Source: an uncultured Draconibacterium sp.
GTDB taxonomy: Bacteria; Bacteroidota; Bacteroidia; Bacteroidales; Prolixibacteraceae
Reading direction: 5' to 3'
Assembly (NCBI RefSeq): GCF_963677565.1
Contig: NZ_OY781981.1
Span: forward strand, 3,092,001-3,156,000
Length of the DNA: 64,000 bases
Under the pieces are notes generated by a model. That model was not told where the DNA came from. It was given only the letters and a program-made list of their open reading frames with translations, and searched no databases. Below, in pieces: positions 29,770 to 36,994 of this stretch; the first letter of the stretch is position 1, and each line of letters begins with the position of its first letter. The position numbers and the translations under genes are program-made.

Positions 29770-29826
29770 GAATTGGAAACGAATTATTTGGCAGAAATAA
29801 TATTTAAAACTATAAATACCTTAAAA

Positions 29827-30972
29827 ATGAGAAACAGGAATGGATTTGTTTTGATTATGCTACTAGCTGGCATTTTAATGTCGTGTAACAGCAGTACAAC
29901 AACCCAGTCGCAGAAAACACCAACATTAAAAGAAGCTTTTGCCGGTAAATTTCACATTGGTACAGCTTTAAACGAATGGCAAATTACTGGTAGAGATTCA
30001 GCCGGAGTTGAGGTCATTAAGGGTCAGTTTCAGGCAATTGTTGCCGAAAACTGTATGAAAAGCGGACCAATTCATCCAAGCGAAGGCGAATACAACTTTG
30101 AATTGCCCGATCAGTTTGTTGAATTTGGAGTTGCAAACGATAAATTTATAACGGGTCATTGTTTAATCTGGCATTCGCAGGCACCCCGCTGGTTTTTTAC
30201 CGATGATGAAGGAAATGATGTTTCGCGCGAAGTGATGATCGAGCGCATGAAAGAACACATTTTTACGGTAGTTGGCCGTTACAAAGGTAAAATTAAAGGC
30301 TGGGATGTTGTTAACGAGGCTATTATGGAAGATGGTAGCATGCGTAACAGCAAATTCCTGCAAATTGTTGGCGACGACTTTATTAAGCTGGCTTTCCAGT
30401 TTGCTCACGAAGCCGATCCCGATGCTGAATTGTACTATAACGACTACAACGAATGGTATCCCGGAAAACGTGATGCAATCGTTCAGATGGTGCGCGATTT
30501 AAAAGCCGATGGTATTCGTATCGACGGAATTGGTATGCAGGGGCACATCGGAATGGACAGCCCTTCGCTGGAAGATTATGAAGCAGCAATTGTTGCTTAT
30601 GCCAACGAAGGAATGAAAGTGATGGTTACCGAATTGGATATGTCTATTTTGCCAAACCGTAGCAGGGATGTTGGTGCCGATATTGCTACCAGTTTTGAAT
30701 ATCAGCAAAGCCTGAATCCCTACACAGAAGGTGTTCCGGTAGAAAAAATGAATGAGTGGGACGAACGCATGCTTGACTTTTTTCGCCTGTTTTTGAAACA
30801 TTCTGATGCGGTAACCCGCGTAACTTTGTGGGGTGTTTCTGATGCTACATCGTGGAAGAACAATTTTCCAATTCGTGGACGTACTGATTATCCTTTGTTG
30901 TTCGATAGAAACTATGAGCCAAAAAGTATTGTGGCAAAGTTAATTGAAGAAGCAAACAATACTGCAAAATAA
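29827..30972 (+). CDS. GH10 endo-xylanase, single-domain lipoprotein
   Basis: A 381-residue GH10 enzyme. The ATG at 29827 is preferred to a TTG at 29773 because it starts a proper lipoprotein signal (MRNRNGFVLIMLLAG.., Cys near residue 20 in LMSC). The barrel shows LIWHSQAPRW, acid/base Glu164 in VVNEAIME, YYNDYNEW, GIGMQGHIG and nucleophile Glu269 in VTELDMS. There is no inserted binding module, unlike the xylanase at 19909. The compact form suggests a periplasmic or inner-leaflet enzyme that trims imported oligosaccharides, but side and location are inference. Confidence 0.95.
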   Translation: MRNRNGFVLIMLLAGILMSCNSSTTTQSQKTPTLKEAFAGKFHIGTALNEWQITGRDSAGVEVIKGQFQAIVAENCMKSGPIHPSEGEYNFELPDQFVEFGVANDKFITGHCLIWHSQAPRWFFTDDEGNDVSREVMIERMKEHIFTVVGRYKGKIKGWDVVNEAIMEDGSMRNSKFLQIVGDDFIKLAFQFAHEADPDAELYYNDYNEWYPGKRDAIVQMVRDLKADGIRIDGIGMQGHIGMDSPSLEDYEAAIVAYANEGMKVMVTELDMSILPNRSRDVGADIATSFEYQQSLNPYTEGVPVEKMNEWDERMLDFFRLFLKHSDAVTRVTLWGVSDATSWKNNFPIRGRTDYPLLFDRNYEPKSIVAKLIEEANNTAK

Positions 30973-30986
30973 AAAATTGATTTGAG

Positions 30987-31010
30987 TAGTTAGTTAGTTA
31001 GTTAGTTAGT
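30987..31010. repeat. (TAGT)6 microsatellite
   Basis: Six exact tandem copies of TAGT start 15 bp after the GH10 stop and end just before a hairpin. Simple tetranucleotide tracts of this size can change length by replication slippage. Here the tract is in an untranslated gap inside the operon, so it would alter spacing rather than reading frame. Confidence 0.9.
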
Positions 31011-31013
31011 TTC

Positions 31014-31050
31014 TCCGGGAGTTGCGCAATTGTGTGGCTCCCGGAAATTT
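31014..31050 (+). terminator. Hairpin after GH10, possible weak terminator
   Basis: Perfect 8-bp stem TCCGGGAG/CTCCCGGA (31014-31021, 31038-31045), with TTTT soon after. The T-tract is short, so it may be a partial terminator or an mRNA-stabilising structure between the GH10 and GH43 genes. Confidence 0.5.
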
Positions 31051-31104
31051 TGGTTAAATTGAGACGAAGAAAACGGAAGAAACAGTAAGATAAATTTATT
31101 GAAA

Positions 31105-32076
31105 ATGAAAAAAGCACGATACCTTGTTGACAACCTTTATACGGCCGATCCGGCAGCACATGTTTTTAACGGAAAAATTTACATTTACCCTTCGCACGAT
31201 GTAGAATCGGGCATTCCGGAAAATGATAACGGCGATCATTTCGACATGCGCGACTACCACGTTTTTTCAATGGATGATATTGACGGAGAGGTAACCGACC
31301 ACGGAAATGTGTTGGATGTGAAAGATATTCCCTGGGCAGGCCGCCAGTTGTGGGACAGCGACTGTGCCTTTAAAAACGGAAAATATTACCTCTATTTTCC
31401 GTTGAAAGACCAAACCGATATTTTCCGGATTGGGGTAGCTATCAGCGATAAACCCGAAGGCCCATTTGTGCCGCAGGAGGCACCAATGAAAAGAAGTTAC
31501 TCCATCGATCCTTGTGTTTTTGAGGACGAAGATGGCAGCCATTACATATACTTTGGTGGTTTGTGGGGCGGCCAGTTGCAGCGTTACCGCGATAACAAAG
31601 CCATTGAATGTGGCCACGAACCGGCCGACGATGAGCAGGCAATACCGGCTCGTGTGGCTAAACTAAGCGACGATATGCTGGAATTTGGCGAAGAGCCAAA
31701 AGCACTTGTAATTCTCGATGAAAACGGAGAGCCGATAAAAGCCGGCGATCACGACCGACGTTTTTTCGAAGCCTCGTGGATGCACAAATACAACGGCAAA
31801 TATTACTTTTCGTATTCAACCGGAAACACGCACAAACTGTGCTATGCTGTTGGCGACAATCCTTATGGCCCGTTTACCTACCAGGGCGTAATTTTAACGC
31901 CGGTTGTGGGCTGGACAACACACCACTCAATTGTTGAATTTAAGGGCAAATGGTACCTGTTTCATCACGATTGTGTGCCTTCAAATGGTAAAACCTGGCT
32001 GCGCAGCCTGAAAGTTGTGGAGATGGAGTACGATGCCGAAGGAAAAATAATTACCATTGAAGGAACGGCAGAATAA
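31105..32076 (+). CDS. GH43 cytoplasmic beta-xylosidase (subfamily 1-like)
   Basis: A 323-residue five-bladed-propeller enzyme that releases xylose from short xylo-oligosaccharides. The ATG at 31105 (MKKARYLVDN) replaces an upstream TTG. There is no signal peptide, so it works in the cytoplasm on imported sugars. Catalytic residues are Asp15 in TADPAAHVF, the pKa-modulating Asp135 in SIDPCVF, and Glu222 in FFEASWMH. The closest pattern is the GH43 subfamily found in Bacteroidota xylan loci; arabinofuranosidase activity cannot be excluded. The gene is 132 bp after GH10, separated by the repeat and hairpin. Confidence 0.9.
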   Translation: MKKARYLVDNLYTADPAAHVFNGKIYIYPSHDVESGIPENDNGDHFDMRDYHVFSMDDIDGEVTDHGNVLDVKDIPWAGRQLWDSDCAFKNGKYYLYFPLKDQTDIFRIGVAISDKPEGPFVPQEAPMKRSYSIDPCVFEDEDGSHYIYFGGLWGGQLQRYRDNKAIECGHEPADDEQAIPARVAKLSDDMLEFGEEPKALVILDENGEPIKAGDHDRRFFEASWMHKYNGKYYFSYSTGNTHKLCYAVGDNPYGPFTYQGVILTPVVGWTTHHSIVEFKGKWYLFHHDCVPSNGKTWLRSLKVVEMEYDAEGKIITIEGTAE

Positions 32077-32089
32077 AAAAGATCGTTTT

Positions 32090-32101
32090 TCACACGTGTG
32101 A
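32090..32101. promoter_or_regulatory. 12-bp perfect palindrome before the uronate genes
   Basis: TCACACGTGTGA is a perfect dyad, 14 bp after the GH43 stop and about 70 bp upstream of a -7-like box. It could be an operator for a uronate-responsive dimeric regulator. No regulator gene of that kind is in the window. Confidence 0.35.
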
Positions 32102-32171
32102 TATTTTAGTTAAGGCTAAGAAAGTATCAATGTGTGCAAATACAGAGTCACATTTGTTTTGAATTGCATTT

Positions 32172-32179
32172 TATTTTTG
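32172..32179 (+). promoter_or_regulatory. -7-like box before the SDR gene
   Basis: TATTTTTG matches TAnnTTTG exactly. The nearest TTTG (32153-32156) leaves only 15 nt of spacing, shorter than the usual 19-21. A start near 32183 would give a leader of about 85 nt. Confidence 0.4.
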
Positions 32180-32267
32180 TCCCATAAAAATAAAAAACGC
32201 CAATATTTAACGCTTATATGGTGTTCATTTTGATGGAATAAAATATAGTAAAAAGGAGAGAGAAAAA

Positions 32268-33074
32268 ATGTTTGATTTAGAAGGAAAAGTAGCCGTGGTT
32301 ACAGGGGGAGGCGGTGTTCTTGGAGGGAGTATCGCACGAAGTTTGGTGTATTCCGGAGTTAAAGTAGCCATTCTTGATATTCGAAAAGAACAGGTTGATA
32401 ACCGTGTTGAAGAGTTACAAAAAATAGGGGGTGAAGTTCTTGGATTTGTTTCAAGTGTTCTTGATGTTGAAGACCTGAAGAAAACCAGGGAGTTATTGCT
32501 TGAAAAATGGGGTAAGATTGATATATTGATTAACGCGGCTGGTGGAAATATGCCCGGAGCCACCTTATCAGAACAACAAACGGTGTTCGATATGAAGATT
32601 GACGACTTTCAAAAAGTAACGGATCTTAACTTAAACGGCACTGTTTTTCCCAGTCTTGTTTTTGGTGAAGCCATGTCACAAAAAGGCGAGGGCAGTATCA
32701 TTACCATATCGTCGATGGCCACTTACTCAGCTATTTCACGTGTTCTCGGTTATTCGGTGTCAAAAACCGGTATTAATATTTTTACGCAGTGGATGGCCAT
32801 GGAGATGGCGACTAAGTTCAGCGAAAAGATACGGGTAAATTCAATTGCTCCGGGCTTTTTTATTGGAGATCAGAACCGAAATGTGCTGATCAATCCTGAC
32901 GGATCGTACACCGAGCGCAGTAAAAAAGTGCTGGCGCGCACACCAATGGGGCGCTTTGGCGATATAAAAGAACTAAACGGAGCAGTGCAGTTTTTATGCT
33001 CCGATGCGGCATCGTTCATAACGGGTGTAATTCTTCCTGTTGATGGTGGTTTTAGCTCGTTTAGCGGTGTGTAA
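32268..33074 (+). CDS. SDR-family fructuronate reductase (D-mannonate oxidoreductase), UxuB-like
   Basis: A 268-residue short-chain dehydrogenase. The cofactor motif is TGGGGVLGGS (residues 12-21), the NAAG motif lies near 90, and the catalytic pair Tyr162 and Lys166 is in YSVSK with the Ser in ITISSM. The protein has the GNMPGA..Q insertion seen in SDR-type mannonate oxidoreductases. With uxuA next, the likely reaction is D-fructuronate to D-mannonate with NAD(P)H, the second step of glucuronate breakdown. A clear AAGGAG ribosome site (32253-32258) lies 9 nt before the ATG, unusual for this phylum. Other sugar-acid SDRs are possible; the context decides. Confidence 0.85.
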   Translation: MFDLEGKVAVVTGGGGVLGGSIARSLVYSGVKVAILDIRKEQVDNRVEELQKIGGEVLGFVSSVLDVEDLKKTRELLLEKWGKIDILINAAGGNMPGATLSEQQTVFDMKIDDFQKVTDLNLNGTVFPSLVFGEAMSQKGEGSIITISSMATYSAISRVLGYSVSKTGINIFTQWMAMEMATKFSEKIRVNSIAPGFFIGDQNRNVLINPDGSYTERSKKVLARTPMGRFGDIKELNGAVQFLCSDAASFITGVILPVDGGFSSFSGV

Positions 33075-33117
33075 AATTGAACTTGATCCTATTTTATTGT
33101 TTAAGTGATCAATAAAT

Positions 33118-33163
33118 CGAAAGTGGTGTACCTGTTTTGGGTATGGCCACTTTCGTTATTTTT
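33118..33163 (+). terminator. Terminator after the SDR gene
   Basis: Stem CGAAAGTGG/CCACTTTCG (33118-33126, 33147-33155) with extra pairing inside, then TTATTTTT. It lies 43 bp after the SDR stop and implies uxuA has its own transcript or depends on read-through. Confidence 0.8.
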
Positions 33164-33297
33164 GACGTGTTGAACGTTAGGCGCAGATTTCGTCGATGCA
33201 ATTAAACATTGAGTTAAATATCGGCGTAAATCAGTGTAATTTGCGAGAACTATTTTTTCAGTTTCGGTGGTAATACAAAAAAGTAAATAGAAGAATA

Positions 33298-34503
33298 ATG
33301 GCTTTAGAAAAAACGTGGCGTTGGTTTGGAGAGAAAGATCTGGTGTCGCTTGATGATTTGCAACAAATGGGAGTGGAAGGAGTGGTTACCGCCCTGCATC
33401 ACATTCCAAATGGAGAAGTTTGGCCGGTTGAAGAAATTTTAAAGGTAAAAACAGCCATTGAAAAACGAGGCATGCGTTGGAGTGTTGTGGAGAGCCTTCC
33501 AGTTTCGGAGGGCATAAAAATCTGCTCGAACGACCGCGAACGTCTGATTGCCAACTACCAGCAATCGGTGCGAAACCTTGGCCAGTGTGGTATCGACACG
33601 ATTTGCTACAATTTTATGCCGGTTTTGGATTGGGCACGTACCGATTTGCATTTCAAGCTAAAAAATGGCGGCGAATCGATGTATTTTGATTTCCCCACTT
33701 TTGTGGCTTTTGACGTTTTTATTCTGAAACGCCCGGGGGCCGAAACAGATTATCCTGCCGAAATTGTTGAAAAGGCCAAAGCGGTTTTCGAAAAAATGAC
33801 GGAACAGCAAGCCGAAGAACTGGCCTACAATATTATCGTGGTTACACAGGGGTTTATCGATGGCGTGATTGACGGTTCGGTGCCCGATCCAAAAAGCCTT
33901 TTCCTGGAGTTTATAGACCGTTACAAGAACATTGGAAAAGTGCAGCTGCGTAACCATTTAAAAGCTTTTCTTGATGATGTTATTCCGGTGGCTGAAGAAG
34001 CCGGAGTAAAACTGGCCATTCACCCCGACGATCCACCGTTTCCGGTATTGGGATTACCGCGAATTATTGGTCAACTGGAAGATTACGAATGGCTTTTTAA
34101 AGCCAATGCTTCGCCAAACAATGGGGTAACTTTTTGCGCCGGATCACTCTCGGCACGAAAAGAAAACGATTTGCTGGAAGTGATTGAGAAAACCCGCGAA
34201 CGCATTCATTTTGTGCATTTACGAAATACACATTTACTCGAAGATGGGAGCTTTTACGAATCGGGGCATTTAAGCGGTACACAAAACATGGTAAAAATTG
34301 TGGTAGCCCTTCTTCAGGAACAAAAGCGTAGAATACAGTTAGGGAAAAAGGATTTTAAGATGCCAGTAAGACCTGATCATGGTATTAAGATTCTGGATGA
34401 TTACAAACATGATTACAATCCTGGATATCCTTTAATCGGGCGATTAAAAGGACTTGCTGAACTGGAAGGTTTAATGCATGGAATTGAATATGTATTGCCT
34501 TAG
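33298..34503 (+). CDS. uxuA: Mannonate dehydratase
   Basis: A 401-residue cytoplasmic enzyme that converts D-mannonate to 2-keto-3-deoxygluconate. It begins with EKTWRWFG, has the conserved ALHHIPNGEVW near residue 34, and metal-binding residues in the IHPDDPP block (about 238-246), the FCAGSLSA segment, HLRNTH, and the terminal RPDHG motif. Full length for the family. With the SDR upstream it provides two of the steps for glucuronate released by GH115. The isomerase uxaC, kdgK and kdgA are not in the window. Confidence 0.97.
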   Translation: MALEKTWRWFGEKDLVSLDDLQQMGVEGVVTALHHIPNGEVWPVEEILKVKTAIEKRGMRWSVVESLPVSEGIKICSNDRERLIANYQQSVRNLGQCGIDTICYNFMPVLDWARTDLHFKLKNGGESMYFDFPTFVAFDVFILKRPGAETDYPAEIVEKAKAVFEKMTEQQAEELAYNIIVVTQGFIDGVIDGSVPDPKSLFLEFIDRYKNIGKVQLRNHLKAFLDDVIPVAEEAGVKLAIHPDDPPFPVLGLPRIIGQLEDYEWLFKANASPNNGVTFCAGSLSARKENDLLEVIEKTRERIHFVHLRNTHLLEDGSFYESGHLSGTQNMVKIVVALLQEQKRRIQLGKKDFKMPVRPDHGIKILDDYKHDYNPGYPLIGRLKGLAELEGLMHGIEYVLP

Positions 34504-34741
34504 TTTATAAACATATTAAACGTATTCTTTCTATTTTAAGAAAACTCTTTTTGCCTGATTATAACAGGAAAGTATTTATAGAACTAAAATTATTATCATC
34601 TAAATTAGAGTAATTAATAACGGATAACATTAAAAAATCGGTGGAGAAAGAAATATCTCACCAAGAAGTTTCGTGCTTTTTTTTCTGAAAGTCACTCCCC
34701 AAAATAAAGTTCGGTTATAAAAGAATTATAATTTTTTCTAC
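34504..34741. other. AT-rich intergenic region between uxuA and the IS element
   Basis: No ORF with support is seen. There is a small hairpin CCTG-ATTATAA-CAGG and a bulged stem GGTGGAGA/TCTCACC near 34640-34665. No clear terminator follows uxuA. Confidence 0.6.
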
Positions 34742-34828
34742 GTGCTCACAATGGCAACAACTGTTGGTTCTTAGCGTCTGATGTCAGTTTTTTGTACGGG
34801 ATTTAATCACCAAAAAAGCCACGACCTT

Positions 34829-36055
34829 TTAATTTTGATAGACGCTTTTTAAATCTGCTAATTGTCTTTCTAACCGTTGTATTCTTTTTAATCTTCTTTG
34901 TTCTTCAATTGCCTTGTTCTGGCTACTTAATAAGTAAGGCGTTTTGTCCCTTAGAACAAAGTAAGCAGCCGTCAGGATCTTATGTCCTATTGCCATATTT
35001 GCTTTCTTACTTCCTCTACGTGCGGCAATTGTCTTATGTTTTGCAGCCATTAAACAATCTTTAGAATGTGATGCTGCCCATGCAGCTTCAACCAGGGTTG
35101 TTTTCAGGTATTTGTTGCCATGTGTTATTTTTGAAGAATATTTTTTACCGGCACTTTCGTTATTTCCTGGACACACGCCTGCCCATGAGGCAAGATGTTT
35201 CGCTGACGGAAAGAATACCATGTCATTTCCAATTTCAGCAAGTATCCCAGCAGCTATTTGTACCGACACTCCTGGAATAGTAAGTAATAATTCAACATCA
35301 TTTCTCATGGAGTTAAGATATTTGTCAATTCTTTTTTCAATGCAGTCAATTTGATTATTGATATGTTCCATTGATGCAAGAATCAGTTGAAGCATAAAAA
35401 TATGATGTTCGGTAATCCTTCCGTATAAAGCCTTCTTTAGTTCGGCTTTTTTTCTGACCAAAGATCCTTTTGCCAGTTCTGATAATTTCCCCGGGTCTTT
35501 TTCTCCCGATGCGATTGCCAAAACAATTGCTGTTCCTGTTTTGCCAAAAACATCACTAACTACGCTGCCTAGCTTGATGTTGGCATCTTCAAGGATGTTC
35601 TGCAAACGGTTCTTTTCAGCAGTACGCTGATGTATCAGTTTTCTTCGGTGGCGGTGCAAAACCCGAAGTTCTCTTATGCCTTGACGTGGAACAAAACTTC
35701 CTTTAAGCAAGCCACTCAACAGAAGTTTGGCAATCCATTCACTGTCCATTTTATCCGTTTTTTGCCCCGGAACATTTTTTACATGCCTGGCATTGACCAG
35801 TAAAATCTCAAAATATTCTTCAAGTACATAGTAAACAGGTTTCCAATAAACTCCTGTGCTCTCCATCGCAATATGGCTTACTCCTTCATTCTGGAGAAAA
35901 CCAATCAGCTTTTCAAGTTCTTCGGTAAATGTGCCAAAAGTTTCAGTTCGTTCAACAATATCTTTACCTTTGATGCTGGCGACTACTGTGTCCTTATGAA
36001 CATCAAGGCCACAACCTCGCTCAATGATTCTTGGGAATTCTTCGACAGGATTCAT
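34829..36055 (-). CDS. IS110-family transposase (DEDD recombinase)
   Basis: A 408-residue RNA-guided-type recombinase. The N-terminal RuvC-like domain has the DEDD tetrad: Asp18 in GLDVHKD, Glu65 in AMESTG, Asp101 and Asp104 in KTDKMDS. A coiled linker follows (about 130-250), then the C-terminal Transposase_20 domain from TIPGVSVQIAAGI, with the candidate catalytic Ser301 in NNESAGK. All catalytic residues are present and the frame is intact, so the element may be active. It stands alone, opposite in direction to uxuA, at the edge of the xylan locus. Confidence 0.95.
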   Translation of the reverse strand: MNPVEEFPRIIERGCGLDVHKDTVVASIKGKDIVERTETFGTFTEELEKLIGFLQNEGVSHIAMESTGVYWKPVYYVLEEYFEILLVNARHVKNVPGQKTDKMDSEWIAKLLLSGLLKGSFVPRQGIRELRVLHRHRRKLIHQRTAEKNRLQNILEDANIKLGSVVSDVFGKTGTAIVLAIASGEKDPGKLSELAKGSLVRKKAELKKALYGRITEHHIFMLQLILASMEHINNQIDCIEKRIDKYLNSMRNDVELLLTIPGVSVQIAAGILAEIGNDMVFFPSAKHLASWAGVCPGNNESAGKKYSSKITHGNKYLKTTLVEAAWAASHSKDCLMAAKHKTIAARRGSKKANMAIGHKILTAAYFVLRDKTPYLLSSQNKAIEEQRRLKRIQRLERQLADLKSVYQN

Positions 36056-36252
36056 AGTAGAAAATTTTATTGGTACGTAGATACCGCAAGTTAATTCACT
36101 TTCATTCCTGTTGGTGATTCCCGGGAATCATGAATGTTTTTTGTGGTAAGTTGGAGTTTCGCAGAAATTCCGACATTTCGAGACAAAGATGAAGGCTGCG
36201 GGAGGGTATGGGATGATTGTCAATTTCTAAATTAATCTAAGGGATCTTACAG
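36056..36252 (-). ncRNA. Candidate IS110 bridge RNA region (left end)
   Basis: The 197 bp upstream of the transposase start hold no ORF but several inverted repeats: GGTA/TACC (near 36072-36085), the 16-bp palindrome TGATTCCCGGGAATCA with flanking CATTC/GAATG, and GAAAT/ATTTC (36164-36168, 36175-36179). In the IS110 subgroup this position encodes the bridge RNA that pairs with target and donor DNA. The size fits. No guide loops were matched to target sequence, so this is inference from family knowledge and structure. Confidence 0.35.
36103..36142 (+). repeat. 16-bp palindrome within a larger stem, followed by T6
   Basis: TGATTCCCGGGAATCA (36115-36130) is a perfect dyad. CATTC (36103-36107) and GAATG (36132-36136) extend the stem across an uneven internal loop, and TTTTTT follows at 36137-36142. 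On the + strand it looks like a terminator; on the - strand it would be a hairpin in the transposase leader or bridge RNA. Confidence 0.6.
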
Positions 36253-36356
36253 GTGCTCCCTGAGTTTTCATACACACACACGCCCAAAAAGTGAATAATT
36301 GTTCTAAAATGATTCTAATTTTGAATTTGTTAGTGAATGAGTTAATATTTCGCAAA

Positions 36357-36390
36357 TAAAAAAGGAGCTAAACTTTCGTTTAACTCCTTG
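36357..36390 (-). terminator. Terminator of the tRNA-Ser/tRNA-Pro operon
   Basis: Arms AAGGAG-TAAAC and GTTTA-CTCCTT (36362-36373 and 36378-36389, one internal mismatch) around a TTTC loop. An A-run on the + strand (36358-36363) reads as a T-run on the - strand. It lies 9 bp past the tRNA-Pro 3' end. Confidence 0.8.
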
Positions 36391-36398
36391 ATTTTTAG

Positions 36399-36476
36399 TG
36401 GTCGGGATACCAGGATTCGAACCTGGGACCCCCTGCTCCCAAAGCAGGTGCGCTAACCGGACTGCGCTACATCCCG
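36399..36476 (-). tRNA. tRNA-Pro (TGG)
   Basis: On the - strand the acceptor arm CGGGATG pairs with TATCCCG, and the anticodon loop TTTGGGA between CCTGC and GCAGG gives anticodon TGG. GGTTCGAATCC forms the T-arm. The 3' CCA is encoded (36399-36401). It is the second gene of an operon after tRNA-Ser. Confidence 0.97.
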
Positions 36477-36490
36477 AAAATATTTTAATG

Positions 36491-36578
36491 CGGTGAGGGC
36501 GGGATTCGAACCCGCGGTACAGTTTACCCGTACGCCAGTTTAGCAAACTGGTGGTTTCAGCCACTCACCCACCTCACC
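36491..36578 (-). tRNA. tRNA-Ser (GCT)
   Basis: An 88-nt class II tRNA on the - strand. Acceptor GGTGAGG pairs with CCTCACC; anticodon stem CCAGT/ACTGG holds loop TTGCTAA, anticodon GCT; the long variable arm GTACGGGTAAACTGTAC is typical of tRNA-Ser. CCA is not encoded. It is 14 bp upstream of tRNA-Pro. Confidence 0.97.
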
Positions 36579-36994
36579 AGTGGTTTTTAGTGCTAAATTT
36601 CATTCTGTCAACCGACAGATTTCATTTAATACTTTTCACTATTTCTTTTTTGAACGTCGTTGCTTTGTTAAAGCGTGTGCAAAAGTAGAAATTGTTTTTA
36701 CACTGGCAAAGAAAAATGAAAAAAAATGGCAAAAAAAATAGAATTCCTGTTTGGTAGTGTAAACGAATAGCGATAGGGGATTGAGCTGTTTAAACATAAA
36801 AGGATTTTGATTCAATTTTACTTCTTTTTATGTGGTTTAAAACCAGTACGTTTCAAGATACAGGAAGGTGATTAGAATTAATAATTGTGAAATTTGATGT
36901 AATTTGTTTAATATTTTGAATTGCTAGATTAAACAAAATACTATTTAGTATGTTTATTAACCCGTAGATAGTATAAACAGAAATACCAGAAGAT
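36579..36994. other. Divergent intergenic region between tRNA-Ser and folE
   Basis: About 416 bp. It holds the strong tRNA promoter on the - strand (36680-36710). On the folE side only a weak TATGTTTA (7 of 8 to the -7 octamer) near 36950 is seen, with no matching -33 box. No small ORF is supported. Confidence 0.6.
36680..36710 (-). promoter_or_regulatory. Promoter of the tRNA-Ser/tRNA-Pro operon
   Basis: Read on the - strand: TTTG (36710-36707), 19 nt, TACTTTTG (36687-36680). This is a perfect Bacteroidota housekeeping promoter. Transcription should begin near 36676, about 98 nt before the tRNA-Ser. Confidence 0.85.

Larger units (their letters stand above)
34742..36258 (-). mobile_element. 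IS110-family insertion sequence, boundaries tentative
   Basis: The element is defined by the transposase at 34829-36055. IS110 elements have no obvious terminal inverted repeats and make little or no target duplication, so ends are hard to see. The hexamer GTGCTC occurs at 34742-34747 and 36253-36258, which would give a 1.5-kb element with about 82 bp after and 197 bp before the gene. That layout, with a long non-coding stretch upstream of the transposase, fits the IS110 subgroup. A six-base match can arise by chance, so the ends are a proposal. Confidence 0.5.

Noticed and set aside
36241..36300. (CA)n tract as part of an IS terminal repeat
   Set aside because: The run of ACACACAC is only a few units long and has no counterpart at the other end of the element.
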